Shown here: positions 45,462 through 53,610 of the stretch, in pieces | Numbering within the stretch: position 1 is the first letter of the stretch | Layout: each line of letters starts with the position of its first letter | Assembly (NCBI RefSeq): GCF_017306545.1 | Contig: NZ_JAFKID010000013.1 | Span: forward strand, 112,675-176,674 | Direction: 5' to 3' | Length of the DNA stretch: 64,000 nt | Origin: Mesorhizobium sp. | GTDB lineage: Bacteria; Pseudomonadota; Alphaproteobacteria; Rhizobiales; Rhizobiaceae | Position numbers and translations under genes: made by a program | The notes under the pieces: generated by a model | Seen by the model: the letters and a program-made list of their open reading frames with translations, nothing else | Databases searched by the model: none | Told to the model about the DNA's origin: nothing

Positions 45462-46196
45462 CTACCAGTCTCCGGCGGTCGCCTGGATGACGGCAAGGGC
45501 CGCCACCGCCGCCGTATCGGCGCGCAGGATGCGCGGCCCGAGCGGAATGGCGGTGACGAAAGACAGCGCCCTGAGCATCTTTCTTTCTTCGTCGGAAAAC
45601 CCGCCCTCCGGCCCGACCAGCAGGCCGAGCTTTTTCTCCTCGATCTTTTTCAGCGCCGGCAGGGGATTGTTGGTCGAAGCGTCTTCGTCGCAGAAGATCA
45701 ATCGTCGTTCCTTGTCCCAGCCGGCCAGCAGCCGGTCGAGCTTTTCCGACTCGCGCACTTCCGGCACCGCCAGGATGCCGCATTGCTCGGCCGCCTCGAT
45801 GACGTTGGCGCGCAGCCGCTCGATGCCGGGCTTCACCACCTGCGTATGCTGGGTCGCGACCGGCTGCAAAATGCCGGCGCCCATTTCCACCGCCTTCTGC
45901 ACCAGATAGTCGAGCCGCCCCTGTTTCAGCGGCGCGAAGCAGTAGACGAGGTCCGGCAGCGGCGGTTGCGGCCGCTGTTCCGTCAGCACTGTCAGCCGCA
46001 CCGCCTTTTTGGTCCGGCCGGAAATCGCCGCCGACCATTCGCCGTCGCGGCCGTTGAACAGGAGGACTTCGGCGCCTTCGGCCAACCTCAGCACGTTGAG
46101 AAGATAATGGCTCTGCTGCTGATCGGCTTCGACCTCGGCCCCGGTGGAAAGGGCGTGCGGCACGAACAGCCGCTGCATTTTGTAATTGGCGCGCAT
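45462..46196 (-). CDS. rsmE: 16S rRNA m3U1498 methyltransferase RsmE
   Basis: The 244-residue SPOUT-class methyltransferase has an N-terminal PUA-like part ([22 protein letters not shown]). The knotted SAM site is [17 protein letters not shown] and [38 protein letters not shown], a core family motif, is also present. Upstream of gshA on the same strand. Confidence 0.95.
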   Translation of the reverse strand: MRANYKMQRLFVPHALSTGAEVEADQQQSHYLLNVLRLAEGAEVLLFNGRDGEWSAAISGRTKKAVRLTVLTEQRPQPPLPDLVYCFAPLKQGRLDYLVQKAVEMGAGILQPVATQHTQVVKPGIERLRANVIEAAEQCGILAVPEVRESEKLDRLLAGWDKERRLIFCDEDASTNNPLPALKKIEEKKLGLLVGPEGGFSDEERKMLRALSFVTAIPLGPRILRADTAAVAALAVIQATAGDW

Positions 46197-46238
46197 CGCC
46201 GATCCATGCGGCAGGCGACGGGCGCGGTCAAGGCTGGG

Positions 46239-46880
46239 TCAGGTTGGCCGCCTGAACGCCTTGCGCTCCGCCTCGACCTTGGCGCGGCAGGTACAGCCTT
46301 CGAGATGGTCGTTCACCAGCCCCATCGCCTGCATGAAGGCGTAGACCGTGGTCGGGCCGACGAAGCTCCAGCCGCGCTTCTTCAACTCCTTGGAGATGCG
46401 CACCGACACCGCCGTGGTCGGATTGGCGCGGATATGAGCGAGGTCCACCACCGCCGGCCGCTCGTCCGGCCCCGGTTCGAAGCGCCAGAAAAAGGCCGCC
46501 AGCGAGCCCGCCTCGTCGGCCAGTTCGCGCGCCCGCTTGGCGTTGTTGATGGTGGAGACGATCTTGCCGCGATGACGGACGATGCCGGCATTGGTCAGCA
46601 GGCGCTCGACGTCCGCTTCGGTGAATTTCGCCACCCGGTCGATGTCGAAGCCGTCGAAGGCCTCGCGAAAATTCTCGCGCTTGCGCAGGATGGTGAGCCA
46701 GGAAAGGCCGGACTGGAAGCCTTCCAGGCAGATCTTCTCGAACAGCCGCCGGTCGTCGGCCACCGGCCGGCCCCACTCGGTGTCGTGATAGGCAAGATAG
46801 TCCGGCAGGTTGCCGTGCCAGGCGCAGCGCATCGCGCCGTCGGGGCCGGCCGTCAGTCCAGTCTTGTCGTCCATCGCCAT
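46239..46880 (-). CDS. tag: DNA-3-methyladenine glycosylase I
   Basis: Removes 3-methyladenine from DNA. The 213 residues begin MAMDDKTGLTAGPDGAMRC. Active-site and family motifs are MRCAWHG, YHDTEWGRPVADDRRLFEKI, FQSGLSWLTILRKRENFREAF, and the zinc-site Cys/His pattern ending HLEGCTC. Alternative ATGs lie at 46901 and 46874; the latter loses only two residues. It is followed on the same strand by rsmE after 42 bases. Confidence 0.94.
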   Translation of the reverse strand: MAMDDKTGLTAGPDGAMRCAWHGNLPDYLAYHDTEWGRPVADDRRLFEKICLEGFQSGLSWLTILRKRENFREAFDGFDIDRVAKFTEADVERLLTNAGIVRHRGKIVSTINNAKRARELADEAGSLAAFFWRFEPGPDERPAVVDLAHIRANPTTAVSVRISKELKKRGWSFVGPTTVYAFMQAMGLVNDHLEGCTCRAKVEAERKAFRRPT

Positions 46881-47094
46881 CCCAATCGTTAAGCGGCGCA
46901 AGCGTGCCTTTACGCGCGCTTTACCAGATTCTTGAACCGGCCAGTAACCGTACCGAAAGGTTTACTGACAAAGCGGCATTTTACTGAATTCGATTCACTT
47001 TTCGGTTTCTCTCACGCGCCACCATGGCGTCAGGCGAAGCAACGGGACACCCGTTTTGCGCCGCCAAGACGATCGAGTTCGAGAGTGCGTCCCG

Positions 47095-47862
47095 ATGATC
47101 AAGTTTCTTCTGCCGCTCGCCGGTGCTGTGGCGCTGTTGGCCGCGCCGGCCAACGCCAACGACCGCTATGCCGAGCGTCCGCCCGTGGTGGTGAGCCCCG
47201 ACCTGTCGGCGCCGTGGGTGCTGCAACTTCAGGGCGCGCCGCGCGTCATGCGCCAGAGCCCGCAGGCGGCCGGACAGCCGCGTCTGTTCCAGCGCCGGCA
47301 GGTTTTGCGCCAGGTCGAGCCCGACCAGACGCGCACGGCGGCCGTGCCGCGCCCCGCTGCCGGCCAGGCCCAGCCGCGCCGCACCATCATGGTGCCGAAG
47401 CAGATGAACCCGATCTATCTGCCGCAGGAAGTCGCCTATGACGGCAAGGAGAAGCCCGGCACCATCGTCATCGATACGCACCAGAATTTCCTCTACCTTG
47501 TCCAGAAGGACGGCAAGGCGCGGCGCTACGGCGTCGGCACCGGCAAGCCGGGCTTCGAGTGGGCCGGCACGCACAAGATCACCAACAAGCGCGAATGGCC
47601 GGACTGGCGTCCGCCGGCGGCGATGATCAAGCGCGAGGCCGCCAAGGGCCGCTACCTGCCGACTTTCCTGGCCGGCGGCATCGAAAATCCGCTCGGCGCC
47701 CGTGCGCTCTATATCGGCAGCACCGAATACCGCATCCACGGCACCAACCAGCCCTGGACCATCGGCGGCGCCGTCTCTTCCGGCTGCATCCGCATGCGCA
47801 ACCAAGACGTCGTCGATCTTTACGAGCGGGTGCCGGTTGGCACGACGGTCGTCGTCATGTAG
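47095..47862 (+). CDS. L,D-transpeptidase (YkuD/ErfK family)
   Basis: The 255-residue periplasmic enzyme that cross-links peptidoglycan or attaches proteins to it. Signal peptide MIKFLLPLAGAVALLAAPANA|ND. A Gln/Arg/Pro-rich linker runs to about 110. The YkuD domain (about 118-255) opens GTIVIDTHQNFLYLVQKDG and has the catalytic HGTNQPWTIGGAVSSGCIRM, with His and Cys in place. The start at 47095 places the signal peptide at the N-terminus. Confidence 0.92.
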   Translation: MIKFLLPLAGAVALLAAPANANDRYAERPPVVVSPDLSAPWVLQLQGAPRVMRQSPQAAGQPRLFQRRQVLRQVEPDQTRTAAVPRPAAGQAQPRRTIMVPKQMNPIYLPQEVAYDGKEKPGTIVIDTHQNFLYLVQKDGKARRYGVGTGKPGFEWAGTHKITNKREWPDWRPPAAMIKREAAKGRYLPTFLAGGIENPLGARALYIGSTEYRIHGTNQPWTIGGAVSSGCIRMRNQDVVDLYERVPVGTTVVVM

Positions 47863-48075
47863 ATTCGACTCGATAACGGGGGACGGGCCGTGTGGGGACA
47901 TGGCCGGTCACGGAAGGGCAGCCGGGAAACCGTGCTGCCCTTTCTGTTTTTCGCCACAGCGAGCGTGGCTTCGAAGCAACAGGTTTTGCGCTGCCGCCTA
48001 CATCACCTGATTTGTGATTGGACAGCGCCGCGGAGCGATGGAACGCCACGTGCATTGATCCTGGAGGGGATTTCG

Positions 48076-48759
48076 ATGACGATTCGGCACGGTGTACTCT
48101 CGGTTCTGGCGCTGGCTGTGGCCATGGCTGCGGGAACATCGGCAAGTCGGGCCGAGGTCGCGATCTCCCTCTACAGCGGCTATCAGGGCGCGTTGAATTC
48201 CAACGTCTCCGGCAGCGATCCGGCCGGCGTCGGCGCGTTCAATTTCGATCAGCGATGGGACGGCCGCTCGTTCAGCCAGAATCCGATCTACTGGGGCGCG
48301 CGCGGCACGCTGTGGCTGGACGGCTTCGACCTGCCGAACTGGGGCATCGAACTCGACTATACCCACGCCAAGGTTTACGCCGATCCGCTGCCGGCCGGCT
48401 GGAAGACTTTCGAATTCACCGACGGCCTCAACCTCTTCACCGCCAATGCGATGTACCGCTTCCAGGACCCCGACCGTGCCTGGACGCCCTATGTCGGCGT
48501 CGGCGCCGGCATTTCCATGCCGCATGTCGAGGTGCAGACAACCGCCACGTCGCCGAAAACCTTCCGCTACGAGATCGCCGGACCGGCGATCCAGGCGCAG
48601 GCCGGCATCGACTACGCCCTGACCGACTGGGCCTCGATCTTCGTCGAGTACAAGTTCGACTATGCCTGGAACGATACCGACCTCGAAGGCGGCGGCTCGC
48701 TCAAGACCAACATCGCCACCAATGCGGTGGACGTCGGCCTGACCTTCAAGTGGAAATGA
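48076..48759 (+). CDS. outer-membrane beta-barrel protein
   Basis: The 227 residues start after GGAGGGGAT. Signal peptide MTIRHGVLSVLALAVAMAAG...ASRA|EV. Alternating aromatic strands follow (VAISLYSGYQGALNS, YWGARGTLWLDG, WGIELDYTHAKVYA, ANAMYRFQ, WTPYVGVGAGISMP, SIFVEYKFDYAWND). It ends in a C-terminal aromatic-rich strand VDVGLTFKWK. Most like small OmpA/Omp25-type or lipid A-modifying barrels; function is undecided. The 3' end overlaps the convergent glcF by 14 bases. Confidence 0.82.
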   Translation: MTIRHGVLSVLALAVAMAAGTSASRAEVAISLYSGYQGALNSNVSGSDPAGVGAFNFDQRWDGRSFSQNPIYWGARGTLWLDGFDLPNWGIELDYTHAKVYADPLPAGWKTFEFTDGLNLFTANAMYRFQDPDRAWTPYVGVGAGISMPHVEVQTTATSPKTFRYEIAGPAIQAQAGIDYALTDWASIFVEYKFDYAWNDTDLEGGGSLKTNIATNAVDVGLTFKWK

Positions 48760-50050
48760 CGCCGGCCGGCTTTTGCCCGCCATAGGCCCAGTCGAGCAGC
48801 TGCACCGTGTGCACCACCGGCATCTTCGCCGCCGAGGCGATCTGGGTGATGCAGCCGATGTTGCCGGTGGCGACCAGTGCCGCCCCCGTCGCCTCGATGT
48901 TCTTCACCTTGCGGTCGCGCAGCCGCGCCGAAATCTCGGGTTGCAGCATGTTGTAGGTGCCGGCCGAGCCGCAGCATAGATGCCCCTCGCGCGGCTCCCT
49001 GACCGTGAAGCCGGCCCGCGCCAGAAGTTCCTTCGGCTGGCGCGTGATCTTCTGGCCGTGCTGCATGGAGCAGGCCGAATGATAGGCCACCGCGATTCCC
49101 GGCTTCCTCGCCGGTTCCGGCAGGTCCAGCGTGGCGAGATATTCCGTCACGTCCTTGGCCAGTGCCGAGACTTTCGCCGCCTTCGCCGCATAGGCCGGGT
49201 CGAGCCGCAGCATGAAGCCGTAGTCCTTGATCGTCGTGCCGCAGCCGGACGCGGTAATCACGATGGCGTCCAGACCGCCCGACTCGACCTCGCGCGTCCA
49301 GGCATCGACATTGCGGCGCGCGTCGGCCAGCGCTGCGTCTTCCTTGCCCATGTGATGCACCAGCGCGCCGCAGCAGCCTTCGCCGCGCGGCACCACCACC
49401 TCGACGCCGAGGCGCGTGAGAAGCGAAACCGTCGCCTCGTTGATGGCCGGGTCGAGGACCGACTGGGCGCAGCCGGTGAGCAGCGCAACGCGCCCGCGCC
49501 GGGCACCCTTTGGCGCGTGGCTTCCGGGCCGCGACACAGGCGATGCGGCCGGCACCGTCTTCGGCGCCAGTTTCAGCATGGCGGCGAGCGGCTTCAGCGC
49601 CGTGCGCTCGAACAGGCCGGCAAACGGCCGGCCGAACTTCGCCAGTTTCAGCGCGGCGCGGAAGCGGGCGGGGTAGGGCAGCACGAAGGCGAGCAGCGCC
49701 CGCACCAGCCGGTCGGGCAGGGGCCGCTTGTAGGTCTTTTCGATATGGGCGCGGGCATGGTCGACCAGATGCATGTAGTTCACGCCCGACGGGCAGGTCG
49801 TCATGCAGGCGAGGCAGGAGAGGCAGCGGTCGATATGGGTGATGATTTCCTTGTCAGCCGGCCTCCCGGCCTCCAGCATGTCCTTGATGAGGTAGATGCG
49901 GCCGCGCGGGCTGTCGAGTTCGTTGCCCAGCGTCACATAGGTCGGGCAGGTGGCGGTGCAGAAGCCGCAATGCACGCATTTGCGCAGGATCTTTTCCGAT
50001 TCCGCCACATGCGGATCGGCGAGTTGCTCGGGCGAGAAAGTCGTCTGCAT
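48746..50050 (-). CDS. glcF: glycolate oxidase iron-sulfur subunit GlcF
   Basis: The 434-residue electron-transfer subunit has two 4Fe-4S motifs near the N-terminus (CVHCGFCTATCPTY and CLSCLACMTTCPSG). Two cysteine-rich CCG domains follow (GEGCCGALVHHMG, YHSACSMQHGQK, LCCGSAGTYN). With GlcD and GlcE it forms the glycolate dehydrogenase that oxidises glycolate or D-lactate to feed electrons to the respiratory chain. It lies 9 bases after glcE on the same strand. Confidence 0.95.
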   Translation of the reverse strand: MQTTFSPEQLADPHVAESEKILRKCVHCGFCTATCPTYVTLGNELDSPRGRIYLIKDMLEAGRPADKEIITHIDRCLSCLACMTTCPSGVNYMHLVDHARAHIEKTYKRPLPDRLVRALLAFVLPYPARFRAALKLAKFGRPFAGLFERTALKPLAAMLKLAPKTVPAASPVSRPGSHAPKGARRGRVALLTGCAQSVLDPAINEATVSLLTRLGVEVVVPRGEGCCGALVHHMGKEDAALADARRNVDAWTREVESGGLDAIVITASGCGTTIKDYGFMLRLDPAYAAKAAKVSALAKDVTEYLATLDLPEPARKPGIAVAYHSACSMQHGQKITRQPKELLARAGFTVREPREGHLCCGSAGTYNMLQPEISARLRDRKVKNIEATGAALVATGNIGCITQIASAAKMPVVHTVQLLDWAYGGQKPAGVIST

Positions 50051-50059
50051 GATACCTGC

Positions 50060-51265
50060 CTAGGCCATGCGGCCGGGGTTGAGGATAGCCTTCGGGTCGA
50101 ACTGTTCTTTCAGCCGTGCCGAAAGGGCGGCGAGCGCCGGCGGCTGCGGCTGGAACACTGGCAGCGCCGCGCGATCCGCCGCGCTGGCGCGCACCAGCGT
50201 CGCATGGCCGCCGCCGTGTTTTCGCACGAAGGCCCGCAACAATTCGGCTTCCGGGTCGCCGCTTTCCATACGCAGCCAGACGAGTCCGCCCTGCCAGTCG
50301 TAAAAGGCATCGACGGCTGTCTGCCGGCGCAATGCCATGACCATGACGTGACATTCGGACGGCGCCATCGAGACGCGCCAGACCGGCCGGTCGTCGGCCC
50401 CGGCGAAGGGGGCGCAGTCGCGCACGTCCCGCCATAGCGATTTCGACGCCTCGGCGGCAATCTCCTCCAGCGGCCCGGCGTTCTTGAGCAGCGCCGTCAG
50501 CATGGCGAGCCTTGCGGTGACGGACGGCGCGAAGCCTTCGACGCGCAGCAGGGTCGCGGCGTCGCTGCCGAAGCGCCCGCCGTTGATACGCGCGACGGCC
50601 GGATAGGGCAGGTGCGCCGCACTTGAGACTTCCGCGCTGGAGCCCATGGCGAGCGCCATGGCGGCCGCCGCCTGCTCGTCATAGAGGCCGCGCACGGCCA
50701 GCGTCGTCTCCGTTTCGGCGGCGGGCAGCACCTTGAAGGTAACGTCGGTGACGACCGCCAGCGTTCCCCATGAACCGGCGAGCCCTTTGGAGAGATCGTA
50801 GCCGGTGACGTTCTTGACGACGCGCCCGCCCGACTTGAACGCCTCTCCACGCCCCGACACGGCATGGATGCCGAGGATATGGTCGCGCGCTGCGCCCGCC
50901 TTGAGCCGGCGCGGGCCGGAAAGGTTCGCCGCCAGCACGCCGCCGATGGTGCCGCGCCCCGGTGCCTCTCCGAGCAGCGGCCCGTAATCCATCGGCTCGA
51001 ACGCAAGCTGCTGGCCGTTTCCGGCCAGCAGGGCTTCGATTTCGGCAAGCGGCGTGCCGGCTTTCGCCGACAACACCAGTTCGGCGGGTTCGTAGAGCGT
51101 GACGCCTGTCAGCTTTGACAGGTCCAGCACATGCTCGACCTGCACCGGCCGACCAATGCCGCGCTTGGAGCCATGGCCGACGATTTCCAGCGGCGCTTCT
51201 TCCGACAGCGCCCATTGGGCGGCGGAAAGCATTTCGGCGGCGGTGGTAGGGGTGAAGGTGGTCAT
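50060..51265 (-). CDS. glcE: glycolate oxidase FAD-binding subunit GlcE
   Basis: The 401-residue FAD_binding_4 subunit has LEIVGHGSKRGIGRP, GRGTIGGVLAANLSGPRRL, the phosphate-binding AARDHILGIHAVSGRGE, and VVKNVTGYDLSKGLAGSWGT. The C-terminal QFDPKAILNPGRM is typical. The ATG at 51263-51265 matches the GlcE start MTTFTPTTAAEML. Upstream, instead of the usual direct glcD junction, lie a palindromic repeat unit and a DUF559 gene, so the operon is spaced out by about 680 bases. Confidence 0.94.
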   Translation of the reverse strand: MTTFTPTTAAEMLSAAQWALSEEAPLEIVGHGSKRGIGRPVQVEHVLDLSKLTGVTLYEPAELVLSAKAGTPLAEIEALLAGNGQQLAFEPMDYGPLLGEAPGRGTIGGVLAANLSGPRRLKAGAARDHILGIHAVSGRGEAFKSGGRVVKNVTGYDLSKGLAGSWGTLAVVTDVTFKVLPAAETETTLAVRGLYDEQAAAAMALAMGSSAEVSSAAHLPYPAVARINGGRFGSDAATLLRVEGFAPSVTARLAMLTALLKNAGPLEEIAAEASKSLWRDVRDCAPFAGADDRPVWRVSMAPSECHVMVMALRRQTAVDAFYDWQGGLVWLRMESGDPEAELLRAFVRKHGGGHATLVRASAADRAALPVFQPQPPALAALSARLKEQFDPKAILNPGRMA

Positions 51266-51274
51266 GGGTGTGCC

Positions 51275-51418
51275 AACCCCCTCTCCGTCGCAGGCTCCGC
51301 CCGCGCCACCTCTCCCCCGCTTCGCGGGGGCGAGGAACTGCCAATCGCGAACGCCTCGGTTCCTCGCCCCCATGGAGTGGGGGAGAGGTGGCGCGCGAAG
51401 CGCGACGGAGAGGGGGCC
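51275..51418. repeat. palindromic repeat, family D, paired inverted copies without a gene
   Basis: Forward copy 51275-51341 (CCCCCTCTCCGTCGC, then GCGCCACCTCTCCCCCGC, TTCGCGGGGGCGAGGAA) and inverted copy 51358-51418 (GGTTCCTCGCCCCC, then GGGGGAGAGGTGGCGC, GCGACGGAGAGGGGG). They are separated by about 16 bases and lie between glcE and DUF559. A third forward copy is at 51852-51919. Confidence 0.85.
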
Positions 51419-51919
51419 GCGGCCGTCACGATGCGCGATCTTTGCCAGCTTTGGCCATGACGAAGCGCAAATCGGCGGAGATGATGTCCTCGGCCAACCG
51501 CCCCTCAACCGCGGCCAATATCGTTTCGCAAACGCCTGGCATGTGCTTCAACGCATCGGCGCTCCAGAAGCGCAGCACAGAATAGCCTTTCGCTCGCATG
51601 AATTCGTCACGTTGTCGGTCATAGTCGTTGTCAGCATGCTGACTGCCGTCCAATTCCACCACAAGCTTGTGCTCGCGACAGACGAAATCAGCGAAGTAAG
51701 GACCGATTGGCACCTGACGTGCGAATTTATAGCCGCCGAGCCGCTTGGCCTTTAATTCGTTCCAGAGAATTGCTTCGGCCATGTTGTCGCCATGGCGAAG
51801 TCGGCGGGCACGGGCGATTCTTTCCGGTGAGCGACGGCTTCGCTGATCGGGAGCCCCCCTCTCCGTCGCGGGCTTCGCCCGCGCCACCTCTCCCCCGCTT
51901 CGCGGGGGCGAGGAACCCA
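51358..51919. mobile_element. candidate inverted-repeat cassette carrying a DUF559 gene (family D ends)
   Basis: The inverted copy at 51358-51418 and the forward copy at 51852-51919 flank a DUF559 nuclease gene, repeating the design at 29127-29644 but with a different repeat sequence. The cassette sits between glcD and glcE. The DUF559 N-terminal residues are encoded by the right-hand repeat. I see no transposase and no clear target duplication. Confidence 0.45.
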
Positions 51920-51941
51920 GGTCGTGTGATGCCCTCGCCAT
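51426..51941 (-). CDS. DUF559 endonuclease-domain protein, inserted in the glc operon
   Basis: The 171 residues. The ATG at 51939-51941 shares a base with the glcD stop (TGATG arrangement), giving coupled translation; residues about 8-30 are translated repeat DNA (SSPPRSGGEVARAKPATERG). The domain proper begins at RIARARRLRHGDNMAEAILW, followed by KFARQVPIGPYFADFVCREH. LVVELDGSQHADNDYDRQRD holds the E-x-D-G-x-x-H nuclease motif, and GYSVLRFWSADAL follows. Same family as the gene at 29232. GC is 31 of 60 at 51601-51660, lower than glcD and glcE. Nuclease activity is inferred from the fold family only. Confidence 0.85.
   Translation of the reverse strand: MARASHDLGSSPPRSGGEVARAKPATERGAPDQRSRRSPERIARARRLRHGDNMAEAILWNELKAKRLGGYKFARQVPIGPYFADFVCREHKLVVELDGSQHADNDYDRQRDEFMRAKGYSVLRFWSADALKHMPGVCETILAAVEGRLAEDIISADLRFVMAKAGKDRAS
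51852..51919. repeat. palindromic repeat, family D, third copy
   Basis: GCCCCCCTCTCCGTCGCGGG, then CTTCGCCCGCGCCACCTCTC and CCCCGCTTCGCGGGGGCG: a direct copy of 51275-51341. It begins 22 bases from the glcD stop and is translated as part of the DUF559 N-terminus. Confidence 0.85.
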
Positions 51942-53437
51942 CAAAACCTCGGAATGTCCGGAAACGCCACCTGTCCGCGATGGACGTGCATCCGTCCCAG
52001 CTCGGCGCATCGCCGCAACTGCGGGAACACCTTGCCGGGGTTGAGCAGGTGGCCGGGGTCGAAGGCGCATTTCACTCGTATCTGCTGGTCGAGGTCAGTT
52101 TCGTTGAACATTTCCGGCATCAGGTCGCGCTTTTCGACGCCGACGCCATGTTCGCCGGTCAAGACGCCGCCGACTTCGACGCACAGGCGCAATATGTCGG
52201 CGCCGAAGGCCTCGGCAGCCTCCAGTTCGCCCGGCTTGTTGGCGTCGTAGAGGATCAGCGGATGCAGGTTGCCGTCACCCGCATGGAACACGTTGGCGAC
52301 GCCAAGCCCGTATTTCTCCGAAAGCTCTCTCATACCGTGCAGAACGCGCGGCAGTTCCTTGCGCGGGATGGTGCCGTCCATGCAATAGTAGTCCGGCGAG
52401 ATGCGCCCGACGGCCGGGAAGGCCGCCTTGCGGCCGGCCCAGAAGGCCAGTCGCTCGTCTTCGGATTGCGAAATCCGACAGGTGGTTGAGCCGTTCCGTA
52501 TGGCGATCGCCTCGACGGCGCCGATCAGGTGGTCGACCTCGACCGCCGGCCCGTCCAGTTCGACGATCAGCAGCGCCTCGCAGTCGAGCGGATAGCCGAC
52601 CTGGACGAAATCCTCCGCCGCGCGGATGGCCGGAGCGTCCATCATCTCCATGCCGCCGGGAATGATGCCGGCGCCGATGATGTCGGCGACACACTGGCCG
52701 CCCTGCTCGCTGGTCGGGAAGCCGATCAACAGCGCGCGCGCCGTGTCCGGCTTTTTCAGGATGCGCACCGTCACCTCGGTGACGACGCCGAGCAGCCCTT
52801 CCGAGCCGGTCATGAGCCCTAAAAGATCATAGCCTTCGGCGTCGAGGTGCCGGCCGCCGAGGCGAACCACCTCGCCGTCCATCAGCACCATTTCGATGCC
52901 CAGCACGTTGTTGGCGGTGAGCCCGTATTTCAGGCAGTGCACGCCGCCGGAATTCTCCGCCACGTTGCCGCCGATGGAGCAGGCGATCTGCGAGGAGGGG
53001 TCGGGGGCGTAGTAAAAGCCCTCTTCCTCCACCGCGCGCGTGATGCCGAGATTGGTGACGCCGGGCTGGGCGACGACGACGCGGTTCGGGTAGTCGATCG
53101 AGAGAATGTGGTTGAAGCGGCTCATCACCAGAAGCACGGCGTCCTCCAGCGGCAGCGCGCCGCCCGACAGCGAGGTGCCGGAACCGCGCGGCACCACGCG
53201 GATTTTATGTTCGTTGCAGTATTTCAGCACCCGCGACACCTGCGCCACCGTCTCCGGCAGTACGACGACCAGCGGAAGCTGGCGGTAGGCGGTCAGCCCG
53301 TCGCTCTCGAAGGCGCGCATCTCGTTGACCGTCTCGACCACGCCTTCGCCGGGCACGATGGCGCTGAGATCGGCGACGATGGTAGCACGGCGGGCCAGCG
53401 TCTCGCTGTCTGCCTTCGGCATGGCAAGGCCGGACAT
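51941..53437 (-). CDS. glcD: glycolate oxidase catalytic FAD subunit GlcD
   Basis: The 498-residue FAD-linked oxidase has the FAD-binding domain VRVVPRGSGTSLSGGALPLED, QIACSIGGNVAENSGGVHCLKYG and GLMTGSEGLLGVVTEVTV. The C-terminal catalytic/cap region contains VFHAGDGNLHPLILYD and GGVLTGEHGVGVEKRDLM. Catalyses glycolate or D-lactate oxidation with GlcE and GlcF. A GntR-type palindrome lies 21 bases upstream of the start. The C-terminal 30 residues (RCAELGRMHVHRGQVAFPDIPRF) match the usual end, so the insertion after the stop did not truncate it. Confidence 0.95.
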   Translation of the reverse strand: MSGLAMPKADSETLARRATIVADLSAIVPGEGVVETVNEMRAFESDGLTAYRQLPLVVVLPETVAQVSRVLKYCNEHKIRVVPRGSGTSLSGGALPLEDAVLLVMSRFNHILSIDYPNRVVVAQPGVTNLGITRAVEEEGFYYAPDPSSQIACSIGGNVAENSGGVHCLKYGLTANNVLGIEMVLMDGEVVRLGGRHLDAEGYDLLGLMTGSEGLLGVVTEVTVRILKKPDTARALLIGFPTSEQGGQCVADIIGAGIIPGGMEMMDAPAIRAAEDFVQVGYPLDCEALLIVELDGPAVEVDHLIGAVEAIAIRNGSTTCRISQSEDERLAFWAGRKAAFPAVGRISPDYYCMDGTIPRKELPRVLHGMRELSEKYGLGVANVFHAGDGNLHPLILYDANKPGELEAAEAFGADILRLCVEVGGVLTGEHGVGVEKRDLMPEMFNETDLDQQIRVKCAFDPGHLLNPGKVFPQLRRCAELGRMHVHRGQVAFPDIPRF

Positions 53438-53457
53438 GGGATATCCTTCCGTCGAAC

Positions 53458-53476
53458 TGGTAAAAAGCTTTTACCA
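53458..53476. promoter_or_regulatory. candidate GntR (FadR-subfamily) operator of the glc operon
   Basis: TGGTAAAAAGCTTTTACCA is a 19-base palindrome with perfect 8-bp arms TGGTAAAA / TTTTACCA, 21 bases before the glcD start. TGGT-Nx-ACCA is the core recognised by FadR-subfamily regulators such as PdhR, GlcC and LldR. A related 19-base site precedes the GntR gene at 55721-55739. Confidence 0.7.
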
Positions 53477-53610
53477 ATCCGTGCAGCTGCATGCAAATGC
53501 TGCTTTCGGTGAATTCGGAAGCGGCGCAGCGCGTCGCATTCCGCAGCGGCAATTGGCCGCTGGCAATAATTGTATTCGAACTCTAATCTCGAAAACTTGG
53601 GGAGGGGAAT

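Noticed and set aside
47890-48075. Longer N-terminus for the outer-membrane barrel protein
   Set aside because: The longer frame lacks a signal peptide at its start. The ATG at 48076 has a good ribosome site and is followed directly by one.
51275-51919. CRISPR array
   Set aside because: The repeats are palindromic, of unequal spacing and mixed orientation, and there are no cas genes or regular spacers.
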